Shown here one piece after another: positions 41,500 to 52,206 of a stretch of 64,000 bases of DNA (the stretch's first letter is position 1; each line of letters begins with the position of its first letter). Location of the stretch: positions 10,388,001 to 10,452,000 of the forward strand of contig CP141135.1 in assembly GCA_035236585.1 (NCBI GenBank), in the 5' to 3' direction. This DNA comes from Warburgia ugandensis. Lineage: Eukaryota; Streptophyta; Magnoliopsida; Canellales; Canellaceae. The notes under the pieces were generated by a model, which was given only the letters and a program-made list of their open reading frames with translations, was not told the origin of the DNA and did no database searches. A program made the translations under genes and the position numbers.

Positions 41500-44400
41500 C
41501 AAGTGGTTATTATTATTCAAATGCATTGATTTCTCTCTGTTCCAAAACAATTTTGAATGCCAAGAGGCCTCCATGCACGAGATTACAATCAACAGGCAAA
41601 AATACCCATGCAGTGATCTTTAATGCTTTCCTGGCGGCAGTAAGAAAGCAAGAATTACTCGAGGAAACAATGGGCGTAACAGACCAGTATAAATGAGAGA
41701 CTAGCAGACCTTATTGATGAGCCTTTTCTAAGACTTGTGCTTACTCGGCTCCCATATGCCATTATTCATAAGTAGGTGGTGGAGCGGGTAGTTTATGAAT
41801 ATTTCACTTCGATAGGAACTTCTCTTGGGGCAATGACACGTTGATCTAGTCACCACCAAAGCCACAAAGGACTATCTAAATTGATTCGATTCTCGGCCTT
41901 CTTATTTTTCTTCTTCCATCGGCTCTTCTTTCATCTAGAGGAATTGGTTCTCTCCTATTGGTGAATCCCCTTGCTATTGTTCTTTCAAAAATAGTTATTC
42001 CATTCTTGCCTGTCTTGCGGTAATTGTGGATGCGCTTTACTTTTTTCTAAGTATCCCCGTGCAGCTGTCTTGTTCAAGCTATGGATCAACTATAGAGGAG
42101 TGTGAAAGCTAGCTACATTTTTTTCATACTCCTTGCCTGCTAGAAGCTACGGCATCCCACTGGTCCTATTCGAAAGGGTGAGTTGATGCTAGGGTGGCGC
42201 CTTACCCAGATTGCTCAGTTGTTAACAAAGCTAAACCATTCCCACCACCCTTCTTGGTAGAGTTACGACCGCTGCTCCCCACCTTTTTCTTTTGCATCAC
42301 GATATCATGGTACACCTGCTACTTATAATATTCTCTAGGATTGCACACGTATACCTTACTATCGGAGTCCAAAAGAATCTGTTTATAATAACATAGAAGG
42401 GGATCATCACGTGGTCCAGTAGACACGATCTGTCCAACCAGACTGAATTCTTCCAATAGCGCATATCCAGCTTTCTCGTCGAAGATTACTTCATCATTTC
42501 CTCTAATTGAAATAAAAACTTCATTGATGAATCTAGAAAATGCTATCCCTGGAAACCTTTTGGGACACTCACGATCGAAGATGTCCAACCGAAGGTGCCC
42601 ATAGCAAAGTGTCGACGGATAATTGTACTCGATTAGCCGAACCAAAAATTTTCAATGATCAATTACGCAAGTAGAACTGGGCTCCGACAAAGGCGAAATG
42701 TTTCCATCATCCTATCGTACATAGACCATGTCTAACCTAAGGTAAGCCGTGAGGAGATAAAAAAGCATGAGCAGACCCGTATGTTGATCCCGAATTATGA
42801 AGTCACGCCCCAAACCACTCATTTGTCCAATCTGGTGCCCACTATTTTAAGGCTTCCGGACTGCTGCTCATTTTCCAACTGACCATTTCAAGATCACTTC
42901 TTTCTATTACAAAAGTGACCTTGCTTAACCAGCGATTCAGAAGCAATCGCGTAGGCTTAAGAATTCAACAGCAGCCACAGCATAAGAGGAGAGGGCCAAG
43001 GGCCCGTTCCTTCATGATCTCGATTTGCTAGGCATTTACATACAGTAGATGAGTAGCGCTCATCTCATATTTGTGATCAAGGGAAGCAGTACATAGCACG
43101 CATCCTTGGATATTAGTTCTTCTACCGCCAGCTCTGATCACTTGCTAAAAGAGAAGCCATCCAGTGACCCATGCATCTCAATCAATTCGACATTCTTCCT
43201 TACGGCGAACAATTGTGCAAGGTGGGTCAATCAGATGTCCATTTTATGCACCCTGGTGCGTTGGGAAACACCTCATCTTTCAAAAACCGTACATGAGGCA
43301 ACACTCCGTCAAACGCTGCATAACATTCGATAGTGGCAAGAAAAAGCTGTTTCGGCAAAATGTCTAACGGGTTATCGTCGTGATTGAACAACAAAACCAA
43401 CCCACCGACAATGTCCCCACATATTTCAAAAATATTATATAGAAGTGACGTGATTAGAAACACTCGACAAGACCATTAACGCACAACGATCTTGGAACTT
43501 CGATATTTACAGCAGCATAACACAAGCAAAGTAAGACAAATGAAAACTATAAACTAAGAAACACAAAAGCCCTCTTTTTTTCTTTTCTTTTATTTTTTGA
43601 GATGAACAATGACTATTTTGGAAAGAGGAAATACCAGGTAGCCACAAAGTACAAGATTATCCACGCACAGTCATCTTCAATCTTTGCTATTGATAGCAAC
43701 ATAACACAAGCAACGTAAGAAATATGGTCATCTTCTAAAGGATGTCTCTCTCTTTTTCATATACTCACTTCCCGGCATTGGAGACCTTATAGTAGTGTGA
43801 AGTGGCCTATCCCAAGAATTTATGGTGGGAGACAATATGGCTGCGCACTAAAGATCGTTGTGTTCGTACACCCGCTGCCCTTTTCCATGTGGTTCTATGC
43901 GCCACTCTGGTACCAAAAGCCCTCGTGTTTGTCATTTTGCCGGAATATTGAAGGCATTTGGGCGACCAAGAAGGACCAAAACTCAGTTATACTCACTTTA
44001 ATATAAACTTTTTGGCTAAGAAATAGGATTTCTAACTTTAAAGAAGAAACAGAAGATGCATGAAACCTGATACTGTGAGAACCAAGACAATCCTTCTGTT
44101 CTTATTTTGAAATCAGGATTATCTACCCCTACCATATGAATACTACAAGAATGTTGAAAGTATACACTGGTCAGCAAAGAAGAAACCAACTAACATCCAA
44201 ATTCATATTGGTCAGGAGTGTTCAACACTACGATTCTGACAAGACATTCATATTGGTTAGGAATTGTCGGCAGTGTGATTCTTACAAGCCATAGCAACAA
44301 CATTGGAAACCCTACAGCATGAAAGCTCCCCATCTTGTGGGTAAACCTAGATAAGTCTAATCATAACAAGAGCTTCATTGTAGAAATCAATGTTTTCCTA

Positions 44401-45136
44401 CAGTACAAGAAACCATCATACTCTTGGTAAGGAATGTGTGACCAGAGTGGCTTTTAACAGGCGTTTTCATCTACAGGGTGGAAACACTTAATAGATGAAG
44501 AGAACTGCATATCATGTTGGAGAGGTACGACCTAGGAAACAACAAGACCTTCCATGGGTAGAAATCATTTACTTCCTACAGTACAAGAACAAATATTGCA
44601 AGAAGCTGCTCTCACCAGAAAAATCACTCATGAAACAATCTTAAACATTCTCTTCTGGTTGAAGGCCTCAAACAGATGAAATTGTTAAGACTGTCCAATA
44701 AGTGAGTTTCAACCACATTGGTGGTCCTTCGGATGAAGGTGATGGAGCGTCAATTATCATATGGTAATGACCTGTTATGCACGGGCAACCAAGATGCTTC
44801 AGTGATTACAAACACGTCAAGAAACGTACGTGTTGATCACCACTAGCAATCACAGAGGGAAAAAAAACAAAGAAATAATGCAAACCATGACCATGAAATG
44901 ACCAAATATTCATTCATACTTTTCTTCCTCATTAACCAAGGAAATCCTGCTTACCTAGCGGAAAAGCAAATCAGGAATAAGAGTTAAAGATGAGACTGAT
45001 ATTTATTTCAACCAGTTCCAACGAATCTGTAAGAATTAGGGTAATCAAAGCATTTACTCAAAGAGCTTCCCACCAGTAAATCATACACTTTCAGCTGCTA
45101 AATTCAACCATAAACAGTCTCCATTTCCACAAAATC
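41500..45136. other. Intergenic, with unidentified decayed coding-like sequence
   Basis: No intact gene is recognised. From 41700 to 42310 the sequence has the balanced composition and style of plant mitochondrial intergenic DNA, so a nuclear copy of organelle DNA is possible. The minus strand at 42319-43463 holds protein-like frames, described separately. A 44-base tandem duplication ('ttcatattggtYaggaRt...tgRttctKacaag') lies at 44202-44288. Confidence 0.4.
42319..43463 (-). pseudogene. Unidentified decayed coding region
   Basis: Two minus-strand frames of 108 and 78 codons (42319-42645 and 43227-43463) have ordinary protein-like composition, with hydrophobic and charged residues mixed (for example RECPKRFPGIAFSRFINEVF and LFNHDDNPLDILPKQLFLAT). 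The stretch between them also reads as protein-like in places. I do not recognise the family: a virus-derived or organelle-derived fossil, or a lost host gene, are all possible. It is clearly not intact. Confidence 0.35.
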
Positions 45137-45323
45137 TAAAAAAGGGCGGCCCGGGTGCACAAAGCTCCCAACTATGCGGGGTCCGAGAAAGGGGCGGGCC
45201 GCAATGGCCTAAAGTAGGCAGCCTTACCTTGCATTTTTGCAAGAGGCATTTCAAGCCTTGAACCTTTGACCTCGAAGTCACGTGACGACAACTTTTACCG
45301 TTGGGCCAAGCCTCCCCTTCTAA
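45137..45323 (-). mobile_element. Au-like tRNA-derived SINE
   Basis: Antisense copy with all family landmarks on the minus strand: 'ggggaggcttggcccaacgg', 'cgaggtcaaaggttcaagg', 'gcaaaaatgcaaggtaaggc', '-ccgcatagttgggagctttg', and an end in 'gggccgcccttttt'. It is flanked by ACAAAATC at 45129-45136 and 45324-45331. It lies 0.6 kb beyond the stop codon of the cold-shock-domain gene. Confidence 0.88.
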
Positions 45324-45948
45324 ACAAAATCAAAATGACTCAAGTTCAAGAAAAACCAGACTACTAAATCATGCTTCCAATGCCTACAACATCTAACCTT
45401 TTGTTTCTTGATGAAAGAAAATTGATCAACATAAAATCCAGTAATACTCTCCTCAGAAGAATAGCTTCCATAGAGTATAAATCATCCCATCCCACTACAC
45501 AATCAGTGTTCAAATTTTATCATATCAATAAACATATTAATCAATAATCAAACCAAATAATCTTGTGCTAATCATATAGGTCAATAGACAGATCCATAAA
45601 ACCTATTAACAGGAATTAGAGAACACCACCATATGTCAGCTTCCTCAATAAACAAAAGGAGGAAAACCAGAGAGCAAAGCAAAACCCTAATCATTAATCA
45701 AACCATGTGAGTATGTAACCCGCCATAAGAGAGAGACTATAAGAGATCTCAATCTCTAAACAAAGACCCTTCCATTCTCTCTCCCCAAAACACCACACCA
45801 AATTCAGAATCCAAACCAAAAGGACCATATTCGATAAAAAAAGAAGAAGTAAAAGTAAGATCAAACCCACCTCCCTCCATCAACCCGTCGATTCTCTCCA
45901 CAGATCAAAAACCGGTGTCAAAATCCGATGGGCCCCACAAATACCACA

Positions 45949-46599
45949 TCAAGCCCTATTTCCAGGACATTCTCTCGCAAAATGTCCTTGTTCTCCACAG
46001 TTGTAACAGGATCCACCACCACCACCACCACCAACACCGCCGCCGCCACCTCCAAACCTTCCTCCGCCTCCTCCACTGTTATAACACTCCCTAGCAAGAT
46101 GCCCCGGCTCTCCGCAATTGTAACATCCACCACCTGCTCCATAACCTCCGCCACCTCCTCCATAACCTCCGCCACCACCTCCATAACCTCCGCCACCACC
46201 TCCATATCTTCCGCTACCATTCCTTCCACCTCTTCCTCCGCCTCTTCCTCCACCATTAAACCCATATCCACCGCCACCGCCGCTTCCAAACCCATATCCG
46301 CCACCACCACCTCGTCCACCGCTCCTACCGCCCCCACCATACCCACCACCTCTCCGATCTCCTTGAACAAGAGATCCATTGGGCCCGCTCACATCGACAG
46401 CCTTCGTTCGCCCATCATCTCCAGTCTCGATCTCGAATTCCACGGCTTCCCCTTCGGCCAAGCTACGGTAGCCGTCCGATTTGATGGACGACTGATGTAC
46501 GAAGAGATCTTCGCCTCCGTCATCTGGAGTTATGAATCCGAAACCCTTTTGCCCGTTGAACCACTTCACAACACCACTCGACCTGGCTCCGTGCGCCAT
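45949..46599 (-). CDS. Cold-shock-domain glycine-rich protein with two CCHC zinc knuckles
   Basis: Single-exon gene of 216 residues, of the plant CSP/GRP2 type (Arabidopsis CSP2 and CSP4 have the same layout at about 200 residues). The proteins are nucleic-acid chaperones that melt RNA structure, act in nucleus and cytoplasm, and are linked to cold acclimation and development. The cold shock domain covers about residues 8-73 with RNP1 KGFGFI (18-23) and RNP2 LFVHQ (32-36). A glycine-rich linker follows with repeated Y-G6 units (about 133-155). Two knuckles of the form C-x2-C-x4-H-x4-C lie at 159-172 and 198-211 ([14 protein letters not shown] and [14 protein letters not shown]). The start is ATG at 46599-46597 (MAHGARSSG); a GTG one codon upstream is not the start. 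The 241-codon frame on the plus strand across this locus is antisense shadow. No intron or break is seen. Confidence 0.95.
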   Translation of the reverse strand: MAHGARSSGVVKWFNGQKGFGFITPDDGGEDLFVHQSSIKSDGYRSLAEGEAVEFEIETGDDGRTKAVDVSGPNGSLVQGDRRGGGYGGGGRSGGRGGGGGYGFGSGGGGGYGFNGGGRGGGRGGRNGSGRYGGGGGGYGGGGGGYGGGGGGYGAGGGCYNCGEPGHLARECYNSGGGGGRFGGGGGGVGGGGGGGSCYNCGEQGHFARECPGNRA

Positions 46600-46787
46600 C
46601 ACAAGAAAGCAGAGAAGAAGAAAAAAAAAAAAACCAAACCAAAAAGAGACTAAACCCTAGCCCCCAAAAGATGAAAAAGAAAGAAAAAAAGCTCCTACAG
46701 AAGAAGCTGCATCAGAACAGAGAAAACCCCCCAAAGAGAAACCCTAATTTTTCCTCTCCCTCAACTTCCTTCCTCATCTTCATCTTC

Positions 46788-46794
46788 AAATATA
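46788..46794 (-). promoter_or_regulatory. Candidate TATA box of the cold-shock-domain gene
   Basis: TATATTT on the minus strand, about 190 bases upstream of the start codon. It would place transcription start near 46760 and give a leader of about 160 bases that is rich in CT on the minus strand. Confidence 0.45.
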
Positions 46795-47815
46795 TGTGAG
46801 GGTTAAAATTTATCGCCGCACCCACTCACATATCGCATCGCGTGCCCCGTCATCGCCAGTGCCGATTTCGTTTACTTAATTTAAGGGGAAAAAAGAAAAT
46901 CTAAGTAACGATCACCTTTGCCCTCTTCTCTAACAGATACCTTTTTCGTGACAAAAGTTCCACATCGATGCGATCTGATCCGTTCATTTCGTAGGTTAGA
47001 CTAAAATAAATCTCCTTAGCATCCGTTCCGTTCATCTCGAATCGACGGTTCTTAGTCTCATGGCCGGGGTTCTTTGGAGAGTCAATCTGAACCGTTGGAT
47101 GGATTAGGTTTTCATCTTCTTGCCGACACTTGCTGACCGCATTCATTTGTTGGACTTAATCACTCGGAGAGTGTGCCTTGTTATTATTATTATTATTATT
47201 ATTTTATTTTTGGCTTTTCAATTTTGAGAACTGGTATTTGGGGGTGGATCGAGGGAGTGTAGTCAAAGAGAGCAGTCAAAGCATACGGGAGATGGGACAT
47301 GTCCGTTAAGCCCGTTAAAATAATTCACAACTTTACAATTTCTTTCGTCAAAATCTTTGGTCTTAGCTTTTGTTGTGGTACAGGGGAAGCGTGTGGTCGT
47401 TTTAGTGGCTAGCATGGGGTACCCTGCTGTTGGAAAAATGGGAAAAAACAAAGGAAAAAAAGTAGAGGCTGCGTACTTGGATGTTGGCCATTAAAATTTG
47501 AAACCTTATCCCAGAAGATATATGGTCATGTGATGTTTAGTAATGTAGAGCTCCTCTCTTTTTTTTCTTTTCTTCTTTTTGTTTGAGGAAAATCCTCCCT
47601 TTAACATTTTTGCTATAATTTCATGCATTTGATTATGTTAAGTTAATTATGAGTAAGAGTTAGCAATTTACAACCTTTAAAGTGTTTAATTTAACTCAAT
47701 TCTTGCCTAGAAGATTGCATTAGGCACGAGGTGTTATACTTAGTTGGGATTGGTTGATGGAGTTCTTAGGTATTTTAAGGAATAGGGAAACTGGGAAAGG
47801 TTGGATTAGGTGAAA

Positions 47816-47960
47816 AAAAAGGCAGCCCAGCATATGAAGCTCCTGCGTATGCTAGATTTGGAGGTTGAGTATACTACAACAGTCTATAATATGTAGTACT
47901 ATTATCTTGTATTTTTGCAAGAGGCTATTTTTATGCCTCGAACCCATAATCTCATCTTAA
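47816..47960 (-). mobile_element. Au-like SINE, degraded and 5'-truncated
   Basis: Antisense copy retaining '-ggctgcc' end, 'gcaaaaatacaag' and 'atgggttcgaggcat' on the minus strand. The box A part is missing or unrecognisable, so this is an old, truncated copy. Confidence 0.75.
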
Positions 47961-48484
47961 ATAGAGCTAGCGGCAAAAAGTGCAAGGGAACGAATATAGT
48001 CCTTATTAACAATAGATAATAAATAGCAAATGATATAATTTTGAGGTATCTAAGGTAAGAAGTTTAGGATAGTTTTGCCACCCTTGTTACACTGGTAACG
48101 AGTCCCTAGAGACTAAAAGGGAGACAATATCAAGCAGGTTTATTCTATTATCTCTTCTTAAATTGCACATTCTTCCAGCAAAATTTTAGTATTTTCCAAT
48201 GTACACTTCAAGTTTTCTGAATTTACAGTGTTTGCCAAAACATTTTCCTAATACAGGGTTCAATATTATAATTTTTTAATATATTATCTTTTTGGTCCGC
48301 AGGTATTGTCTTTACATACAGTACAGTGTACATTAGTCGCACAATCTTCCTTTTCTAATTAAAAGTAGTCTAACAACAGACAACTAAAATTAAAACCTTG
48401 AATTCCTATACAATTTTTAGCGAGGATAATCTTCTAATTCTTCTTATTCTAAAATTAAAACCATTTCTCTAAATATTCATAATA

Positions 48485-48665
48485 AAAAAAAGGCAGCCTA
48501 GTACAAGAAGCTCCCGCCTATGTGGGGTCCAGGGAACGGATGGATCACAAGGGCTTAAAGTATATAGCCTTATCTTATATTTTGCAAGAGTCTGTTTTCA
48601 TGCCTTGAGCCCATGACCTCAATACCACATGACAACAACTTTTACCGTTGCGCCTATTACATGCC
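48485..48665 (-). mobile_element. Au-like tRNA-derived SINE, diverged
   Basis: Antisense copy with 'gcgcaacggtaaaagttgtt', 'tgaggtcatgggctcaagg', 'gcaaaatataagataaggc' and '-ccccacataggcgggagctt' on the minus strand, ending in an A-rich/T-rich run. No clean target duplication was found. Confidence 0.82.
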
Positions 48666-49314
48666 CTCTTCTAACAATTGGGAGGATGCGTTGTAACAAA
48701 GACAGGGGATAACAATATTATCTCCTGTCCATTTTAAAAATAGTAGATACATATACTCATCTTGAAGACCTATGGATGAGGCAATGTCGTCATCCTTAAG
48801 ATTGCAACAGAATGATCAAACCCAGCTAACCTGATTTTTTTTTTATTTTTTTATTATTATTTTCACTCTTTCTTACCAGCATTATCATTTATATAATTTA
48901 TTCTAAGCTGTAGTTAATAGTATGAGTTCAGGATTCAAATAGCACGGCACCTTCGTTGCAATTCGCTTGGTTGTAGGTTTAAGTTACTACTTTTCCCTTT
49001 AGTCAGGGTCTAGATTAGGAGAACATGCTAGAGGTTTGTTTTGTAATGCTTCATTTGTAGCTGAAAAAAAGAAAGAAAAAAAAAAAAAGCAAAATGAAAA
49101 ATGAAAAAACAGGATAGTTGTGATTCTGGGGCCTAAAGAAACATAGGCAAAAAACATATGATGGACATGAAATTTGATGTCTAACTAATCTAATCCATTG
49201 CTATCATGATGAATAAGTAAGATCTGATAAAAGTTTTACCTTGCATGAAAATTTGGGCGTAGACTCCTCTTGAGATGTACACGTGCCAGGATTCTTATTT
49301 CCTTCTTTTCTTTT

Positions 49315-49430
49315 TTCTTTTTTGAGGTATCATACATATGCACTCGTACCTGCTCGAGCAGTTTCAAACTCATGACCTTCATGATTGAAGCTCACTCTAG
49401 CCCCACTACGCCACCTACAAACCCAAGTGA
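49315..49430 (-). mobile_element. Probable tRNA-like SINE, not Au
   Basis: On the minus strand: 'ttgtaggtggcgtagtggggc' (box A-like), 'ggtcatgagtttgaaactgc' (box B-like), then a short body and an A-rich tail (plus-strand T runs at 49290-49325). Target duplication not identified. Confidence 0.5.
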
Positions 49431-49725
49431 TTCATTTATTAATAAAATGATTTTTTGATCCTAATACTTGATTTCTCTTTTTGCAATAAAGCATCTTTTA
49501 AATTATTTTTTAAAAAAGAGTGCACCTTTTAAAAGGTAAGATACACCACTACATACATTATTTTCTTTCCTAAAGAAATTTCAATGTGAGGGATTCTAGG
49601 AAGGAACATAAAGTACCTATGGAGGTTACACATGCTAGCTTTTCCACGTAAAAGTGAGGGGCTTGGCTAACTCGGCTGCTATCATATTCCTTGTTGACTC
49701 GCACGATATGATTCTTTTTCGTTGA

Positions 49726-49864
49726 TAAAAAGGCAGCCCCCGTGCACGAAGCTCTTACATATGTGGGGTTCGGGGAAAGACAGATTACAAGGTCTGTTTT
49801 CATGTCTTGAACCGTTGACCTTAAGGTCACATGACAACAACTCTACCATTGCGCTAAGACTCCC
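49726..49864 (-). mobile_element. Au-like SINE with internal deletion
   Basis: Antisense copy with both ends of the family ('gagtcttagcgcaatggtagag' and 'cgggggctgcctttt' on the minus strand) and box B 'aaggtcaacggttcaaga', but about 45 bases of the usual middle are absent. Confidence 0.82.
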
Positions 49865-50408
49865 ATCATTATACCTAATTCATCTTCAAGGCACCGATAA
49901 ATGCTTCTTAGTTTGTAAGTTTTTTCATGATCCTTGTGTCTCCCTAAAGCACGAGTTTCATTGACAAACATAAATAAGAAATTAGGTGACGAATGAATTT
50001 TTTAGAAAATCCCTCAATGCAATCAACCTTTAGACCCCTGTTGATGATCCTCTTTGTTTCTTTACTAAGGTAAATAAGGATGACAATACATCCTTTAATG
50101 AGTCTTCCCGTAAAAATACCATTGCTTTCCCCTTAAAAAGATAGAAAAATTAGGCAGGACATGCAACCAATTAGACATTTTGGCCTAACTTCACCACACA
50201 TCAATTGTAGAAGATAGTCATAAATTCACCCCACAATATGCTTACTTCAAGTCTAACTTGTAGGCAACGCTCTCCTTTTTTGTCTTTTTTATGACTTTAA
50301 ACATTCATTTGAAGTTTCCATGTACATTTTTATTTTTTTGCTCTTTTGGAATATTGTGACACCACTTAAGGGCAGATAGATTGTCCACCCAATGCCACTA
50401 CTCACTTC

Positions 50409-50909
50409 TAGGGGTGGCAAAATATGACACGATACGATAACACAACTCGAACTCGACACGAATTTAGTAGGTTAGGGTCGAGTATTATAGTATTCATGTC
50501 ATTTTTGGATCAACCCAAAAATGACACGCCAAAAAGCATGTCGCGTTCGGGTCTACTAATGTTGACTTGTTTGACATGCGACCTATTAATTCATCATGTT
50601 GACCCATTTAATTCACAAGCTGTTAACTAATCGGGTTGAAAATATAGGACAGTTTATCAGAAACCGTCCTATATTACTAGTAATATAAGATGGTTCTTCT
50701 GAAACTGTCCTATATTAGTTATTTTACATTTATTTAATCCTGTTACACAAGTCATGTCGTGTCTACTCGTTTAATAATCGTATTGTATTCAAGTCACAGG
50801 TTCTTGACACGATTATTAAGTGGGTCATGTTCGTGTCGACCCATATACTATAATGGGTTAGTCTCGACACGACACGAACACAACCCACCAACCCGAATTG
50901 CCAAGCCTA
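50409..50909. mobile_element. hAT-type MITE with 8-bp target duplication
   Basis: 501 bp, starting TAGGGGTGGCAA and ending TTGCCAAGCCTA, imperfect terminal inverted repeats typical of hAT elements. It is flanked by an exact 8-bp duplication CTCACTTC at 50401-50408 and 50910-50917. It encodes no transposase, so it is non-autonomous. Subterminal regions are rich in CGACACGAACA-like words, and the centre (about 50641-50720) holds a second dyad (ATAGGACAGTTT against AAACTGTCCTAT). Confidence 0.93.
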
Positions 50910-50917
50910 CTCACTTC

Positions 50918-52090
50918 TACTAATTCTGAGCTTAATTGAATGCCCTATGATTTGAAGATGAATTCCCGGCTGGCTCCTTTATTCTCTTAGCCAATGCTTT
51001 TACAATGATCTTTAAAAAATCACCAATGTGAAATAATTAACTATGGATCTCCAATATTGGATGCACTATCTTTCTTAAGGTTAAAGGTAACCATGTTGCT
51101 ACATAATCCTTATTAATCACTCTAATTCTCATAGAATGTTGTCGCCACCAGTCAGAGAATATCTTTTGTTGCATTCCAGTTCTAGAAAGAAAAAAAAAAA
51201 AAGAAAAGAAAAAAGAGCTAGACTAAACATGTCCAAGGCCATAACTTCTTGTCTTTCTATCAGAGACAAGTTCCTTTGATTATTCCTCATTAATCACCCC
51301 TACATCTAGCTAGTGCCTCCCACTACAATGGATGAGAAAACTGTTCTCAAGCATTTAGTGCCAGGGAATGCTTTGTTCCACTCCCTGGAATAAAGATTTC
51401 TATGAAGGTCTTCAATAGCCACTTCAGTCTCCACCCTACCTTCAACTAAAACTCTTACTTTTGATTCAAAGCGCTTTCCTCTTCTAACCACTTTTTTGAA
51501 CTCCTTTCTGAGGGCTAAGAGATTATTCCATTCACCTTCTGACAAGTCTTTCTCTTCTATTTACTGCCCTCCTTAAACCTATAGGGCAAATCATCAAGTT
51601 CCATTAACTGAAAAAACTTGAGAGCTACCCACTCTTTCCCTCGAAGCTCATCAATAAAATGATTCATCTTCTATGCAATTTAGAAAAGGCAAAATTTGTA
51701 TGCCAAGTTTCCAACTCTTCCCGTTGACCAACCTAAACTTTCCAGTCCTCACTGTAAACTGGACAGTGAGAAAAACCCCGGACTAGAACATACCTTATGA
51801 GCCACCTCAGGAACAAAACTATGGCATCTGTTATATACTGGATGAGTACATAAATTAGTAGCAATTTCCAAAACCAAAGCAACAACACGCTAGGGATGAC
51901 CCAGGACTGAAATTGGAAGCCATCAAATTGTTCTAGGCCTTTGATTCTGCAGCAATATCAGATGTATGCTTTAGAGCATTCTCCAAATTCCCACTATCTT
52001 CCTTTTTTTTGTGTTTTTTTTTGTTACAAGTAAAGAATTACAGAACAGACAATCGATTCAATCAAGAAAAAAGAATTTCTTCAAGATTGA
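50918..52090. other. Intergenic; weak decayed coding on the minus strand
   Basis: A minus-strand frame of 79 codons at 51306-51545 (WNNLLALRKEFKKVVRRGKR) looks protein-like and may be a LINE ORF1 or DUF4283-type remnant, with related-looking fragments up to about 51900. The family assignment is a guess and no endonuclease or reverse transcriptase is visible. Confidence 0.25.
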
Positions 52091-52098
52091 ATGGTATC

Positions 52099-52102
52099 AA
52101 AA
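52099..52102 (-). terminator. Pol III terminator of tRNA-Phe
   Basis: TTTT on the minus strand, four bases beyond the mature 3' end; four T is the minimal RNA polymerase III stop signal. A longer T run lies farther on near 52060-52070. Confidence 0.7.
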
Positions 52103-52106
52103 TGAA

Positions 52107-52131
52107 TGCGGTGAGCGTGGATCGAACACGC

Positions 52132-52174
<43 letters not shown>

Positions 52175-52179
52175 CCCGC
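52107..52179 (-). tRNA. tRNA-Phe (GAA)
   Basis: A complete 73-base nuclear-type plant tRNA-Phe: 5' GCGGGGATAGCTCAGTTGGG, anticodon loop CTGAAGA with anticodon GAA, T arm GTGTTCGATCCAC, and 3' CTCACCGCA with no encoded CCA. Box A and box B internal promoters are intact. The single mismatch in the acceptor stem (position 5 against 68) is normal for plant tRNA-Phe. A TTTT Pol III terminator follows at 52102-52099. No intron. Confidence 0.97.
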
Positions 52180-52180
52180 A

Positions 52181-52206
52181 AGCTCTAACCAACTGAGCTA
52201 CTCCAG
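52181..52206 (-). pseudogene. 5' half of a tRNA, probably tRNA-Asn, abutting tRNA-Phe
   Basis: Read on the minus strand, CTGGAGTAGCTCAGTTGG followed by TTAGAGCT matches the acceptor 5' strand and D arm of plant tRNA-Asn (GTT) with about one change, and stops one base before the tRNA-Phe 5' end. The anticodon and T arms are missing. It contains a box A but no box B of its own. It could be a relic of a former tRNA-Asn/tRNA-Phe tandem pair. Confidence 0.7.

Larger units (their letters stand above)
46800..50400. other. Upstream region of the cold-shock gene and SINE-rich intergenic DNA
   Basis: No gene is recognised. A (TTA)n run lies at about 47180-47205. The region holds several SINE copies listed separately, and a further A-tailed repeat at about 48912-49093 whose T/A-rich end suggests another retroposed short element. 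Confidence 0.45.

Noticed and set aside
46600-46602. GTG as start codon of the cold-shock-domain gene
   Set aside because: The next codon is an ATG and plant nuclear genes rarely begin with GTG; the ATG at 46599 is used.
45928-46653. 241-codon open frame on the plus strand rich in Thr/Ser/Ala
   Set aside because: It is antisense to the cold-shock-domain gene; the composition is what glycine codons give when read on the other strand, and the minus frame has clear CSD and zinc-knuckle motifs.
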